Assembly (NCBI RefSeq): GCF_023898315.1
Contig: NC_064622.1
Span: 178,022,178 to 178,086,177, forward strand
Length of the DNA: 64,000 bases
Direction of reading: 5' to 3'
From: Schistocerca nitens
Taxonomy: Eukaryota > Arthropoda > Insecta > Orthoptera > Acrididae
Positions 1-12,945 of the stretch are shown one piece after another. The translations under genes and the position numbers were made by a program. Under the pieces are notes generated by a model that saw only the letters and a program-made list of their open reading frames with translations, did no database searches and had not been told where the DNA came from. Numbering within the stretch: position 1 is the stretch's first letter; every line of letters starts with the position of its first letter.

Positions 1-19
1 CAAGGTCCGCAAACCTGTC

Positions 20-533
20 AGATTTCCCGCGTGCTGGCAAGGTGCACAAAGCTGTGACGCCAGCAATTTTGGAGCGTGAAGAAACGACTTCAGCGTCTTC
101 GTCGCCACTAAAATGCAAACGAACTTCTCCATGACAACACTAGGCCTCACACCAGACTGCGCACCCGAGAGAAACTTCCAAAACCTCACTGGACTGTTCT
201 TCCTCATCCACCCTACAGCCTGAATCTCGCACCTACCAACTTCCATCTGTTGGCCCAATGAAGGATGCACTCGGCGGGAAGCAATGCGTTGATGGGGAGG
301 TTCTTGATACAGCAAGATGTTGTTTCCGTCCTCGACCAGTAGAGTGGTACCATGGGGGCAAGCAGACCCTTCCAGTAGGGTGGCGTTAGGCCATCGCATT
401 GAGCAGAGATTACGTTGAAAAGTAAGGTTTTGTAGCTAATACAGCGGGAAATAAAGTGTACGGTAATCCTGAATAAACCCAATCTGGTATCAGAAAAATG
501 CCTTGCAATACCTATAGAAAGCCCCTCGTATAT
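20..533 (+). pseudogene. mariner transposase C-terminal relic
   Basis: Reading the plus strand in shifting frames gives the end of a mariner-type DDE transposase. There is a LHDNTRPHT block (second catalytic Asp region) near 138-165, then PHPPYSLNLAPTNFHL near 208-255, then a degenerate tail ending in DYVEK near 400-420. The right end, near 515-533, reads as a mariner-like terminus (reverse complement TACGAGGGGCTTTC). Frameshifts and stops break it throughout and the 5' part is outside the window. Seen: the blocks and their order. Known: mariner transposases carry HDNARPH and SPDLAPSDYHLF blocks at these places. It cannot make transposase. Confidence 0.7.
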
Positions 534-949
534 TACCAAACGACTAACCTGGTGCACGGTCACTCGGTCCAAGTTGCAGGTTGTCTACGTAATGACTTCC
601 TGGGACAACAATTTAATTTTCAGTATTTCATATAATTACTGACAAAATTGAAAATTTAGTCATGACCTTCTCAGTAAGAGCTACGATCTTACGTTAAACG
701 TTCCACACGGTAAGACAAGTGTTACATATTATATTCCCCTATTAGTTGAGAATTAGAGCACTTAACGACTTCCACTGAAGTTAACAAAAAATTTAAAACC
801 TTTACGAAACTTCAACCCACCACAAAATGATGAAAGAAAGTAAGTTTATCGCTTATCACAATTTCGCTGTTCATGCAGTAGAATAGGCATGGGCAACATT
901 TGATTACCCATGGGTCTGACTGACGTACTGAATCTCACGTGCCACAACG
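534..949. other. unassigned AT-rich sequence
   Basis: I see no coding pattern, RNA gene or recognisable repeat here. Confidence 0.4.
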
Positions 950-1330
950 TCAGGTGGAGCGACATCGGCGCTCTTAGCGCATGAAACCAAAACTACAGCG
1001 TTATGATGTTAATTGTTTATGAGTTAACGCATCTGTGTTAATGGCACTCCTTTCCCCACGCCCCACACCAAGAAATGATGCCTCTGAACAAACGTTTTTG
1101 TGAGTACATACGTTTTATGTTCATACCATCTTCAGATGTGTACATTTATTTACGCGTCATGCACATTATTTGTTTCCTTACGACGTTTACAATAGTTGCT
1201 AGTTGCAAAATTCTGCAGCGCCTAGCTCGCTCGCCGACGAATTTCTTCCGCGAGCCGGATTGAAACCAAACACGGGCTGGATCAGCTCGTGGGCCACCGG
1301 TTGCTCACCCGCGCAGTAACACTTCAGCAC
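950..1330 (+). repeat. dispersed repeat, possibly hAT-derived
   Basis: This stretch is homologous, in inverted orientation, to parts of 16255-16745. Shared blocks include GCTCTTAGCGCATG (near 970), TACATTTATTTACGCGTC (near 1142) and CGTGGGCCACCGGTTG (near 1288). The GGCCCACGAGC-type end resembles termini of some hAT elements, but I recall that only loosely. No transposase coding is visible. The 62-aa open frame inside it (1075-1263) is not a gene candidate. Confidence 0.55.
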
Positions 1331-3299
1331 GTCGTTTTAATGTGTTACTTCCTAACTGTTGACTCTACCCGCAACACATTGTGCAGACAGTATCCACTTA
1401 TACCACTGACTGTACCTGCATAATTATATCGTTGTACGACACACAGTTCAGGGGGATGACGTCATAAACATTGAGATGTTTGAAAAATTAGTTTTTCTTG
1501 AAACAGAGCGCAAATTACTCAGACTAATTCATCCAGAATTTCATAATGAGAGCAATTAGCGAATCCAACAAAGTTTCAACGTAATTTGAAACCTTTCCAA
1601 ATTTTCTCTCGTTTCATGTTTAACGTCCAATATTTAACACATCAGTTCATTTGTAATCAGACGTTTGAAGCTGTTTCATACTGTAAGTTAGATTGTTTAA
1701 AGAATTGGGGGGGGGGGGGTCGCTGGTTCGGTCTCAAGCGAGAAAAATTGCGTCAGAATTACGGGGCTTTTTTTGCTAAATGTGAGACGATACAGGTAAC
1801 CGAATTAAGAAAATTCTTCAGTGGTCGAATATGCATTAAGCTTGGACTATTAAGGAATCAATTAAGAAATACGCACTATAAAACTAACATTTGTAGCTGA
1901 GGACATCTCAGCAGAAAGGAAAGAAGCAAACTGAAAAATAAATGGTTACCAGGTGCAAACGTTATGTCATACGAACGCAGTGTAAATACAGCGAAGGTCA
2001 AAGATAACGAGTCAAGTACACTTCAGAAGTCTTAATTCGCGGCAACAAGTACCCACTGCAATAGCTTACTACCCTTGGAGACTGGCTCAAAGTTGACTTC
2101 AGACCTACGTAAGTACTAGCAACAGTCTAGAGGAGGAGGACAAAATATCCCGGAGAGCCTAAATTACTTGGTTATACTACGAACAAAAATCAAGTTTCTT
2201 ATAGTCGTTATGTTCTAGTCCTGAAACCAAAAATCTTGGTTATTTAATATCAATCTTTTTTAAACAACTGGACATGTTTTTTTCTTCATCGTTAATCATC
2301 ATTATACGTATTCGTTGTCGTCGACAGAGATACTCAAATTTATTAGTGCAGTATTTTCACGGTCTACCCGAAATAATGATGGACAGAAAGTATGTGTTCT
2401 TCACTAAGTTAAGTGCAATTAGAAAGCTATATTCTGAAATATCACTACTCCTGTGCTGGCCATAAACAAAGTGCCGCGGATGGGAGGATTCAGCCGCTAG
2501 CTGGCTGTAAAAGCGTGCGTCCCCGGCGCCGGAGACACGTTGTGCAGATAAATAATCTGTGCCGCAGTGATGTAACTGGCGTTACCTCTGTTGTTATCGC
2601 ATGCCAGATAACGCAGGTGCACTGCTTCTCGTCCTATCAGTGGCTCTGTTTCGTGACAGAGTTTCTGCTCCGTACCCGTTTGTGAAATTTTCGTCCGACG
2701 CGAATATGTAAACGCACGTAGAGAATTTTTTGCTTCTTGGAAATGAGCAATCTGTTTGATCACGTTCATGTCGTAATTTCGACGACTGTACATGCAAAGA
2801 ATTAGTTTCAACCTTACGAAACCCATTTTATTCTTCGTAGAACTTCATCCTTGAAACTTACTGGTGAATAACGAACGAATTCTAATTACTTTCATCCAAA
2901 TATCCAGTAGATAGCCAGTTGACATTTTATAAAGTATTCACAAGGATGGTTCAGGTCTCTGGCTCCTCTTCTTCGTAAAGTGAGAATTTTATGTGTATAA
3001 ATGTACCTCTTCATTGTTGAATTCTTCATGGTTGCAATGGGTTCGTGGAGAGTTCAGTGATTGCCGTGTTGGTAACATAAGGAAACATCCGAATTTGAAG
3101 TCTTCACCAAAGACACGGATCACCGTTAAAAGTTAATGTTCATGTTAGATGCTGTGGAGAGGCACACAATATAACCAAATACATTCGTATGTAGTTCGTT
3201 GATCAATAGTTGTACCACACAGCTCCTACTCGCCGGGCAGCCAAATGTTCATTAACTAAAATTTTCTACCGCTATGAGGATTCGTATATTCCATTTCTG

Positions 3300-3300
<1 letters not shown>
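1331..3300. other. unassigned sequence
   Basis: There is a poly-G run at about 1709-1718 and a few open frames under 110 codons without motifs or codon bias. I recognise no gene or repeat. Confidence 0.4.

Positions 3301-3353
<53 letters not shown>
3301..3353. repeat. (TG)n microsatellite
   Basis: An uninterrupted TG dinucleotide run of about 26 units. Confidence 0.97.
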
Positions 3354-3355
<2 letters not shown>

Positions 3356-4059
3356 TTTATAATGATTTCCAATGTCCAAAAGACAGAGTTGCAGTCTTAA
3401 CGCCTTCATTATGATATTCCTGGAGATATACTGCCACTCGTGATTTGTAGTATTAGAACTAATCAAATATTAAAATATAATATTTGGAAGATATTTTAGT
3501 TACATATAAGACATACTAACAGCACGTAATGAAATTTTCAATTCTCAGGAGAGAAGGGAAGAATAAAAATAGATTTAAAAAATCGGTGTGTGTCATTTTA
3601 CTGTTAACAATAGACAAAAAAACCTATACAATTCGAGGAGCATGCTGCGTCACTAATATTTTGCTTGCGTCAGCGTACTTACCTGAATTTTCTAGTTACG
3701 TTTGCATTCCATCAAAGCAAGTTATTTCAAGCCTCAAAGTCGATGGTGAATTTTTCTCCAGTCAAAAAATTATTGAACAAGTAAGACGTACATGATTTTA
3801 TACGTCGCGAGATCTGAAATCAGATTGATTTTAGTGCTAACTGTACATTTGTCTTCGAGGTATAATGAAAGGAAGCCATTTTGCTAAAGAACCGTTAAAT
3901 ATCGGGCTAAAGAATTATGAATATGATACAGCTGGCTAAACGTCTCGGCTCGGTCTGCCTCACATTCAAGTAAGTTATTTTTATAACACTCTAAGATAAA
4001 CAAAAAGACGTATTACGAAGGAATTATCCGAAAGGGACGGAAATTGGTGGATGTGATGT
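3354..4059. other. unassigned sequence
   Basis: The longest open frame (3529-3795, 88 codons) has no recognisable motif. I see nothing else. Confidence 0.35.
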
Positions 4060-4260
4060 ACGTGCACTGACAAAAAAAGATTACAACATTAGAAAAATTG
4101 AATGATTTATGCAAGAGAAGGAGCTTCACAAATTGCAAATTTCAGTAACGCTTTGGTCCATCCCTGGTCACCTCTAGCACTCACTAGATGCAGTTAACTT
4201 TAGTTTTTAGCCCTTCGCGAACGTAATAATCTGGTCAATAGAACTATGTCGCTAGTTCCA
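4060..4260. mobile_element. possible Tc1/mariner end fragment
   Basis: The block GCACTGACAAAAAAAG followed by an 'AACGCTTTGGTCCATCCCTGG' type segment resembles the non-coding end of a Tc1-like element I recall from insect genomes. No second terminus or transposase piece is visible, so this is a weak call. Confidence 0.3.
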
Positions 4261-5800
4261 CTAACTGAAAAATGCACTGAGAAGCTGCCATACAACACGT
4301 GTGAAAAGTGTCGTCTCACATCTTTTATGATAGAATTTCGCCGAAATGTAGTCTCTGCAACTTTCTAATCTCCCGTGCGGCGTAAGATAACGAATGTTTG
4401 CCGAAATGGGCGTGTCCTAATGTGATTACTTCTTCACTTGTTGAGCGTATCACTGACGTCTGCGCTACAGTGATTGAGAAAGAAAAAAAATATCGGAACA
4501 ACACGAATTAGAGGTGTCGAATGATCAGTAAATGAATAGAGAAATTTAGGTTTGTGCCAGTACTCCGCATTCGCGACGCTTAAGTAATCTCTACAATGTC
4601 ACACTGTACTCTCGAAAGAAAAGTGTTAAGGTAAAGTCTGAATAATGGGTCGTGGTCTGAAATCAAGCAACATTACGGTGTCATACGCCAAGACCTTTGC
4701 CTTGCAGTGTTCTTGGCACTTATTTGCAATATGTAATTTGGGGTGGTCTCCGTTTTAAGCAAAAGCTAGTTTTTCATGCATTTTTTTTTCTTTTGTGACG
4801 TATCTCCTGAACTGTGTGTCATACAATGATACAATTTTGTAGGTATATTCAGTGGTATAATAACCGGACACTATCTGCAAAATGTGTTGCATATAGAGTC
4901 TTTAGTAAAGAAGTAATAAATTAAAATGTCGTGCTGAAGTTTTGCTGCGCGGGTGACCTGAATATTCAGGTGGTGGTATTTAATAATTACGAATTTCCAC
5001 TTACTCCCCACCCCGCCGCTATTTTCGTTTTTCACGCAAGTTTGCTAACTCGTTCACGCTAGATTGGACATTTCTTGATGCCATACCATCACGTCCAACT
5101 GAGATAAAGACGATAGTGTTCACGAATCGCGTTTATTCCTGTACTAGGCCAGTAGCTGTTAACCTGGGCCAACAAATCGACCGAAGTGTGGCACGCCTCC
5201 GTGTCACCTAAGTTATTAGCTGCACGGGCAGGTACAAAGTGAAAAAGTTAGCCTCAATCTTATAACTGCCACAAGACGTCTCAGTGATATTTTGCTATAT
5301 GAAGACGGGAACGCAGCAATGAGGGGCAAATCCGAATGCAGTCTGTCTGTTAACAGTTAGTGGTTCGCCATATCACTCACATATGAGAAATTAAAAAAAG
5401 CTTTTTATATTTACCTAGTGGGAGTGCCGTTGACATTTCCTTAGTGTCTACGCATATCAAACTATGAGGTTCGCATACGAAGGAGCAGCTTGGGTACAAC
5501 AAAAATAGAAGTTTGCATCGAAGCAACTGTCAGAAAGCAAGCCTGTTCCTCGAAAAAACACTATCGTTTCTTCACATAATTGCATGAAGCAGTACAGCTG
5601 CAGCGAATGTGACAGACTTCTAGGATTTGAAGAAAAGTGCTAGTTTCCATTTGACGATAAAGTCTCGATAAGCTCTTCAGCGGCACATTTGGAGTGGGTG
5701 TTGCGTGCAGCACTTAGCGGTCGCGGGCACTGACTATGTAATAGATATGTTTTTTCTTCCGCTTTGCTTAACGGCACTAGATTAATTCTTGTTTTTTTTT

Positions 5801-5802
<2 letters not shown>
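4261..5802. other. unassigned sequence
   Basis: I see no supported gene, RNA or repeat. Confidence 0.35.

Positions 5803-5893
<91 letters not shown>
5803..5893. repeat. compound (CT)n(CA)n microsatellite
   Basis: About 19 CT units run directly into about 26 CA units. The 65-codon open frame across it (LSLSLS...THTHTH) is an artefact of the repeat. Confidence 0.97.
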
Positions 5894-5895
<2 letters not shown>

Positions 5896-7519
5896 AGTGC
5901 GCGCAGCCTTGATTTTCATACCGAGCAACACTACAAACCCACTTCTGTATAGTCGCACTTTAATCGAAAGGCAGAAGGGCAGCTAAGGAAAACTTGCTCA
6001 CATTTGTCAACCAACAAGTTAACCTGGTCTATGTGATTGATATTACGTAATCTTACTTTTTAAGACAGGCAGGTAAAGAATCATAACTGTCGATAGCACG
6101 CTTAGAATCATTATACAAAAAATTGAGGGTATGTGATAGTTCACACGTTTTCCTTTGGTAAAGATGGTATTCGGAGCAACTGTTTAGAGCGAATTTTTTT
6201 GTTGTTCCTGGAATATAAATTAATAAGAGAAACATTTGTATATATTTAAATTGGTAGTGTGTAACTTCTTTAAGTTTTTAAAGAAAGCAGCATTATTTTG
6301 TTTGAACTTCTTACTTTACGCTACATCTCCGTAGATTGCGACGGGAAATGGGCTCAGAAGACGTCTGGGAAAAACATGCTTACGTATGTATCTCCATGCG
6401 AAACAGATAGAACTACTCGTAAAATTACGAAGACTTAGGCAGAAATGTTTCCTTATCGTTTTCAGTATTTAATAATCTTAGATTAACGGGCTTTAGATAC
6501 AATGAGTCACGATCAAGATTGCTGTTCAGGTAAGAGGACAGCACTTATCAACAGGCACAGGATTTCCTTAGGCATGGTTCTAGCAGAATAAGCTCATAAT
6601 TCTGTGACTTCGTAACTATCTGCACCGATTAGATATTGTGGCAAACGGGACCTAAATCACATGATACCTGTCCGACGGTGCATTGCCTTTATATACTTGT
6701 GAACGTTAGAAAAGGCGCCTGTTTTCCTTATTCTGTACGTACGTTGCAAAAGGAGATGCGCTATCAACCTACAATAAATATATGAAGCATATTTCCGGAA
6801 ATAAGTCGCACAGTAAAATTTTTTATTACTATTTCTTTCTTCCCTGTTAGTTTCGAAGTCGGAGCACTAATCTGTAGCGAAATATGAAATAATAGAGAGA
6901 GATGCGGCTGTGAAACTGCGGTTTCCAAAAAGAATGCTCTTTCAGCTACGGACCAATACAGGAAGTTGTCCTTTACGATAATGGAGATCATGAAAAAGTA
7001 AAGTGTACGTATTGACGTTACATTGACCTCATAACGAACGCTGTATTGGTATCCATGTTGGTCAATGTGTGTAATTCCCAGCAGAATTGACAGTCAATTT
7101 TTGCGTACAGTTTTACGTAGTCTGTTGAGCGTTGGTGTTCGATGCTTGTAAGCAGGCAGTTGAGCAGACATAAAACCACGCTAGTGTCTCAGCTCTCGAG
7201 AAAGCGCCACATGAGTCTCGAAATAGTGTGAGAAACAGGAATCGTTATCTCGGCTAAAAACCAGAAGAGACGTTATTAATAAATTAGGGAACTACATTAT
7301 GTGTATCACGTAGCTGTTGCGTAGCTAGACCGACAAGAAATTATCAATTCGTAGCTCTGCCACGAATACTGCCGTTGTTTGTTCTGCGTTAGTAAACCTC
7401 TTATACGTTTTCTTTCGTTTTCATTTTTATGGAGTATTTAGTAATCAGCGGAAAAATGCTCCTATGGGAACAAAAAGAAAAGAGATTATGTTGTTGCTTA
7501 TGTAGAAGACTCACTGGAA
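5894..7519. other. unassigned sequence
   Basis: AT-rich with no motif-bearing open frames. I see nothing to annotate. Confidence 0.35.
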
Positions 7520-7876
7520 AGTTGGGTACCAGCATGCTCATTCTACCTTCCTCAGCACCTCTAAAAAATTTTGACGAGCGAACATATTCGCACTCGTTCT
7601 AACATGCAAATCTCCCCTCACTTCCACAAGCTTCCCTAACTGTAACTTACGCTGTTAAGTCGCTCATACCCAACCACTCCCAGTTGCCCTTTCTCACGCA
7701 CTCAGTCAGCTCAATTCACTGTCACTCTCTTTGAGTCTCTCTGCCATTGTCTCCTGTGTAATAGTCATAGTACCCTTCGTTCTGCCCTATTATTACAGTC
7801 TCCTCTCACTGTCGTTGTCTCCCTCTTGCTCCCCCTTAATGCTAGCATCTTATTCCTTCCTTCCTACTGCTGCTGT

Positions 7877-7929
<53 letters not shown>

Positions 7930-8325
7930 CGTAGTCATCGTAATATACTCTGTCTCTCATTATAATTGGCTTTCACCCTCCACCACTTTCTCCTTGTGTT
8001 TGCCTCCTCGCCCCTCACCGGGCCGCTGTCTCCTTCACTCTTTTCTTAGCACTGTTCTGTCACTGTCAGCTATGTTCTACTGTCGCTGTGTCCCTTTCTG
8101 TCTCTCACTCTGCCATGCTCGTCTTCGCTCTTTCTATAACACAACCACTGTCTGCCATCTTCCAGTATTTATTACTTTTCCATCTCTTTGCCACTACCTC
8201 TGTCTCCTTCTCTCTCAGCACAAAGAAGCGCGAATAGGTTCACGTGATAATACTTCTACGAAACTTTTTGGAGGTGCTGAGGAAGGCAGAATGAGGCAGC
8301 TGGTGTCCCACATTTTAGTCATTCA
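7520..8325 (+). mobile_element. CT-core inverted-repeat element, copy 1
   Basis: The left end near 7525-7600 (GGTACCAGC...TACCTTCCTCAGCACCTC) is an imperfect inverted match of the right end near 8262-8315 (GAGGTGCTGAGGAAGGCAG...GAGGCAGCTGGTGTCCCA). The interior is pyrimidine-rich: repeated CTCACTGTC/TCTCCT words and a (CT)n run at 7881-7926. The same ends and a homologous interior recur at 26605-27720 in the opposite orientation, so this is a dispersed element and not random low complexity. No transposase is visible. It may be a non-autonomous DNA transposon. Open frames of 67 and 178 codons inside it are low-complexity artefacts. Confidence 0.65.
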
Positions 8326-10229
8326 ATTTTTCTTGCATAATTTCACGTCAAAAGTACGGTGACTTTGAACCTCTGTATCTGGTTAAAGATAACTCGAATA
8401 TTTTCAAGGTTCTCCGAAATCGGGACCTTAGAAATACATGGTTAAAAATTCAATGATTTGCTGTGCATAGCCGTCTCTGAATCGTCGGTTGGGTTTTGGT
8501 CCGCTGGTGATGGCCAAAATATATTTAAATAAACCTTTTTTAAGGGTTTTCCGAGGAACCGCCCATGAACTAGTAGTGCCTCCGTAAGTCCCGTCAAGCT
8601 CTCCGTTTATATCAAATGCAAAAAGGAGCCGATTTACTCCATTTGGCTAAACAGGAAGAAGACCTAGTACTGTAGGACAGTGACACTGAGGTGAGCCTTC
8701 TGTTGGATATGCAAATGGTCCCTAGACTAAGGGCCGTCCGATACACTTGACCCTGCGTTTTTATCACCAACAGCACCCCGGGGAATGAGCAACGGAAAAT
8801 CCCGTTTTTATGTGCAGAGGTTTGGAACATATTAGGTTTTGTTGTTTCTCCAAAAGTTCTTACGTACACAGGCTACATCCGTACTGCATGAGGAAAACTC
8901 AGTGATCGTCATGTAAAGTTGTATTATATATATTTCAGCTTCAGGTGAATCAAACGATATCACTATTGCGTTGGATTTATTACCATGTCATCATGGGAAT
9001 ATCTCCGTAAAAAAAAGAAAAAGGGAGATAGTAAAAGACTAGGAAACTAAATTACAAATCAGACTAATCTCTATAAATAACTGTACGTTCTTTAATGCAG
9101 ATTTGGCGAGTTATTTTGTAACGCACTCAAGTGTGTACATTTGGGTATAAGAATTAGTTTGGTTTATATTTTTTTTTAACAGATCTGATGATAATTTGGT
9201 AATATGTCGAAACCAGTAATGGTACCATATGAGTGACCTGAGGTTGAAATATATGATAAAAAGTTCTTATATAGGTGTGTGTTTTATCCAGTTTACACAT
9301 GGGACAAATAATCAGACTATGAATCGCGGCATAATTGTATAAAGTTGCACTACTTTCTTTACATTAATAGTAGTCCGTAATGACATCTATCGTAGTTCTA
9401 GAAAGCAGACTATAAACTTGCTGGACCAAGAAAGTAAATGATTTAATCAGAAGTGATGTTACTTTCTCTCCTCCGACCTGCCTCACTCAGCATGTCATGC
9501 GACGCTATGTATCTTCCACGCACAAAGCAATGAAAGAGTTTCAACCCACGCTACCTGACAGTGTACTGGAACTGAGGCTGAAACACGAACCTTTGTATTG
9601 GTAGTCTCATATCCATTCAACAGCTGAATCGACTGAGAACCATTGGCGAATGTGCACAGTTGATAAGCTGGTGTAAATTCGTAACTCCTTGACATTCTCC
9701 TTCTTTTTGACCCGAGCCCCCCCCCCCCCCCCCATCTACAAGAAGGAACTTAACGACTTTGACTTCGAACAGCGCCTACGTGTTATGTTTCATTCACACA
9801 CGTCAGCACAGAGACACCACTGCCAGACTGGAGATAGTGCAAGAGACTCAGCGCGTGGCGCCAAAGAACCGATTACATAAGCTCACCAAGGGCGGCGCGG
9901 AGGCCAGCCGCTGCGGTTCATTCACCAGCTGTCCTCTGCTGTGCCTGTGAACGGATCTCTTAGCTATATGCTCTTACCGTCGATTTTGCTTTTAAAACCG
10001 CGAGATAGGTACTGTAGTTTCCTTGAAATCAGCTCACATTGGTTGCCTTGTCGGAGGACAATTACTGTACGCTCTAATTCAACGTACAGATTTGTAGTTA
10101 CCCAATATAAAATGTTTCACGAACACAATATGCTAAGACAACGCTGTCCAACAATACTGCCTGCATAATGCAGTTGATCGAGGAGCGCTGTAATACAGTA
10201 TCTACGAAGGTGGTTTAGTTAGTGTGGTA
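8326..10229. other. unassigned sequence
   Basis: Contains a poly-C run at about 9718-9733 and a short segment near 9185-9255 (GTCGAAACCAGTAATGGT) that resembles a common insect repeat motif, too short to classify. No gene is supported. Confidence 0.35.
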
Positions 10230-10249
10230 AAAAAGCAAGAAAAAGTGTT

Positions 10250-11295
10250 TCGTATATAACTCACCTTACTTTTCGACAGTTTCCTTTGATGGATACACAC
10301 TTGGTTCAGCGATCCTCCACCTTTTTCATCTCATCAGAAAAATAGGTTCTGTCAAACTGCAAAATACTCGTAGAGTGGAACTATCACATCCTCATTTGGT
10401 GAAAATTTCTTCCCAGCAAGCCAAAGTTTCAAGTGAGGGAACGGGAAGAAGTCTCTTGGCGCTACGTCTGATGAATAAGGCGGATGAGAGCCCAATTCAT
10501 GCACTTTCGCCATTGTTATCGCTGATGTGTGGGATGGTGCATTATCCTGGTGAAAGAGCAATTTTTTGCGTGCCAACCTTGGTCTTTCTTTCAGCCAACG
10601 CAAGTTTCAAACGATCCAGCAATGAAGCATAATAGAGTCGAGTTACGGTTCTGTCTTTTTTCAAGTAATCTATGACGATTATTTCGTGGGAATCCCAAAA
10701 AACAGTGCCATCACCTTAGCTGCTGACAAAATGATCATTGCTTTCTTCGGTGCACTTTCACTTGCCTTTGTGCATTGATTTGACTGCCGTTTTTACTCTG
10801 GCGTGTAATTATGGCTCCAGGTTTCATCAACAGTGACAATTCGACGCAAGACGTCTTGCGGATTGCGATTAAACATCGCTAGAGATTGTGTTGAAATGTT
10901 ATGGAGGATGCGCTTTTGGTCGACTTAGCAATCGCGGCACCAACCTCGATCACTGCTTCTTCATAGCCGGTACTGCGTGAGGGATATTAAGCACGCACTC
11001 AGTTGATCTTGTCTACAGCCTCAGCAAACTCACGCATTTTTATTCGGCGGTCTTGCTGTACCTTACCATGGATTTTGTCAATGGTTTCCTTAGTGGTGAC
11101 CTCAGTTGGACGCCTTGAGCGCCCTTCGTCTTGTCCGACCACGTTTAAATTCATTAATCGAAAATAAATGGTCTTTAATGAGGGTGCATAGTCCGCATGA
11201 ACTTCATCCAATTCTTTTTCGATTTGTACGGCAGTGCTACCCTTCAAATGAAAATGTTTAATAACGGCACGGAACTCTGTTTTCTTCATTTTTAA
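10250..11295 (-). pseudogene. mariner transposase relic
   Basis: The minus strand carries an almost complete but broken mariner transposase. The N-terminal part (about 11289 down to 11000) begins MKKTEFRAVIKHFHLKG, then QIEKELDEVHADYAPS, a helix-turn-helix region. The middle (about 10850-10650) is full of stops. The C-terminal part (10603 down to 10352) has RKKLLFHQDNAPSH (second catalytic Asp) and HPPYSSDVAPRDFFPFPHLK (third catalytic region), and ends near 10285 with WTKCVSIKGN. Size and order fit a mariner of about 1.2 kb. Termini were not resolved. Neighbouring 11.56-12.19 kb holds pieces of other transposases, so this is an insertion hotspot. Confidence 0.8.
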
Positions 11296-11564
11296 ACACA
11301 GTCGACACACTGACCAGTGTAGATAGCTGTCAACATTGTTGAAATTCATTATATGATCCTTGGAATTAACAAGCTTACCAACCATGAAGGTACAGCAAAA
11401 ATGTTCCATTCGTTCATGAAAATTAAATGGACTTGTCAATCTACTCTCCTAGTACGTAAAACAAAATAGTATACACATAACTATAACGAGCGTCTGCAAA
11501 GTTCGGTGAATGATCACACCCAAATAATGGAAACAAGAATTGAAATGTAAATACCTCTAGTGGC

Positions 11565-11720
11565 CTGTCAGCAAACACTTCTTGTGGAATCGTTCGAAGC
11601 ACCTCGGTCACGCGTTGTTGGATATCCGCAACGTCTGCTAATGTTCGTGAATAAGGCTGCTTACACGGTCTTTGCTTATCTTCAACTCTTCTGCTTTCAT
11701 TCGCAAAGATATCCTCAAGC
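11565..11720 (-). pseudogene. transposase tail fragment
   Basis: The minus strand encodes DIQQRVTEVLRTIPQEVF, like the C-terminal helix region of insect Tc1/mariner-like transposases (RV...VLR.IP.E.F). A very similar IPPEAFADRFQQL block is on the plus strand at about 12085-12125, so two related elements lie in opposite orientation. Both are fragments. Confidence 0.5.
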
Positions 11721-11751
11721 AGCCATCGAGCTCGTGTCATTGCGAAACAGA

Positions 11752-12185
11752 GCACAAAATGGAGCAATGCGTTAACCTGTTTCACTTGAATTTAGGGAAA
11801 ACGATGGCGGAGACTCATCGAATGTTAGTGCAAGAGTACGATGTTGAAGCAGTGAGCAAAATGTATGTTTGGGTGGTTTGAACGCCTTAGTATGGGAAGG
11901 ACAATGTCGAGGATGAGCCACGTTCGAGGCAACACGCACAACCTCAGCAACAACGAACGAATGCAGCGAATGCTTGCGGAATCTCGGCAGGTGACATTAG
12001 AATGAGAGCAAAGGGATCGAAGATTAGACAGTGTGAGCACTATTGTTCACGTGCATTGACCGCGCGTGACCACGGTGCTTAGAGCGATTCCACCAGAAGC
12101 GTTTGCTGACCGTTTCCAACAGCTTCACAACGGATGTCACAAGTGTATTGTAGCTAATGCTGATTACATTGAAGACCAGTAAAGG
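11752..12185 (+). pseudogene. deleted transposase relic, + strand
   Basis: The N-terminal half reads MEQCVNLFHLNLGKTMAETHRMLVQEYDVEAVSKM, a mariner-type helix-turn-helix start (LGKT.AETH.ML...YG.E..S), from 11760. It then continues in another frame (WFERLSMGR, then DNVEDEPRSRQH) near 11870-11940, so there is a frameshift. By 12080 the sequence is already in a C-terminal block (IPPEAFADRFQQL, ending ADYIED near 12175). The catalytic core between them is missing, so this is an internally deleted copy. Confidence 0.55.
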
Positions 12186-12189
12186 TATT

Positions 12190-12749
12190 TTATGTGTAAC
12201 TTTGGTTTCCTTTAGTTTCGGAGACCATTCACCGCACTTTCCAGCTGAACCTTGGAAGTTCATACTCCAGTGCACTCATGGTGCCGTTCAAAGAATAAAG
12301 ACAAAATATGTATGGCATGAAGCAATTGGTTTTATTCTGTTCTATACAGACAGATGTAATGTAACATTAATAACATAATATCCTCATTTAGGCTTTGCCA
12401 AATCGTTTGTTGGATGCTACCATGGTTTCTTCAACAAAACTACAGTCGATTACCTTATCCGACCCCGTCTGATTTTCTGTTCAGTCCCCTGATGACATGA
12501 CGAAGACGGGACGGCGAACGTAAACATGCACTCATAGGTTCAGGAAGGAATGGGAAATCAGTATTTTCTCTTGTTCTTTCTACATCGAGTCGGCATGTTT
12601 ATTACCAGATTTGGCATCGTTAATGTTAGTGTGCGCCTTTCCTTTCGCCACCCTTTTACTCCCTTTCCCTCTCCTCTCCCTACTCCCAGGTGTCCGCTAG
12701 TAGTATGATACATTTGAAAGTTTTCTAAATGTTAGTGTATCGTGTATCT
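12190..12749. other. unassigned sequence
   Basis: I see no supported feature. Confidence 0.35.
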
Positions 12750-12945
12750 GAAGCGAGGCGTGGGTACCAGCCCGGTGTTCATCTAAACAGATGTGGGGAA
12801 ACGTTCTAAAAACCACGTCCTGGCTGCCGGATTCGCCAGCTGTCGCCGTTAATCCACCTGGCAAATTCGATCAGAGGCCGCGCCCCTGTATGAATGCCGT
12901 CGGCGGCGTGCTGACAAGCCTGGCTATCCGATCCGGTGTAGGAAG
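12750..12945 (-). repeat. degenerate tRNA-derived SINE
   Basis: The segment around GGGGAAACGTTCTAAAAACCAC, then CGTTAATCCACCTGGCAAATTCGATC, parallels the body of the minus-oriented SINE at 39689-40155 (GGAAAACCGCCTTAAAAACC, CTAATCCGCCGGGCGGATTCG). It is old and lacks clear target-site duplications. The 95-codon open frame here is not a gene. Confidence 0.5.

Noticed and set aside
7826..8362. 178-codon open frame
   Set aside because: Same low-complexity CT-core element as above. Not a gene.
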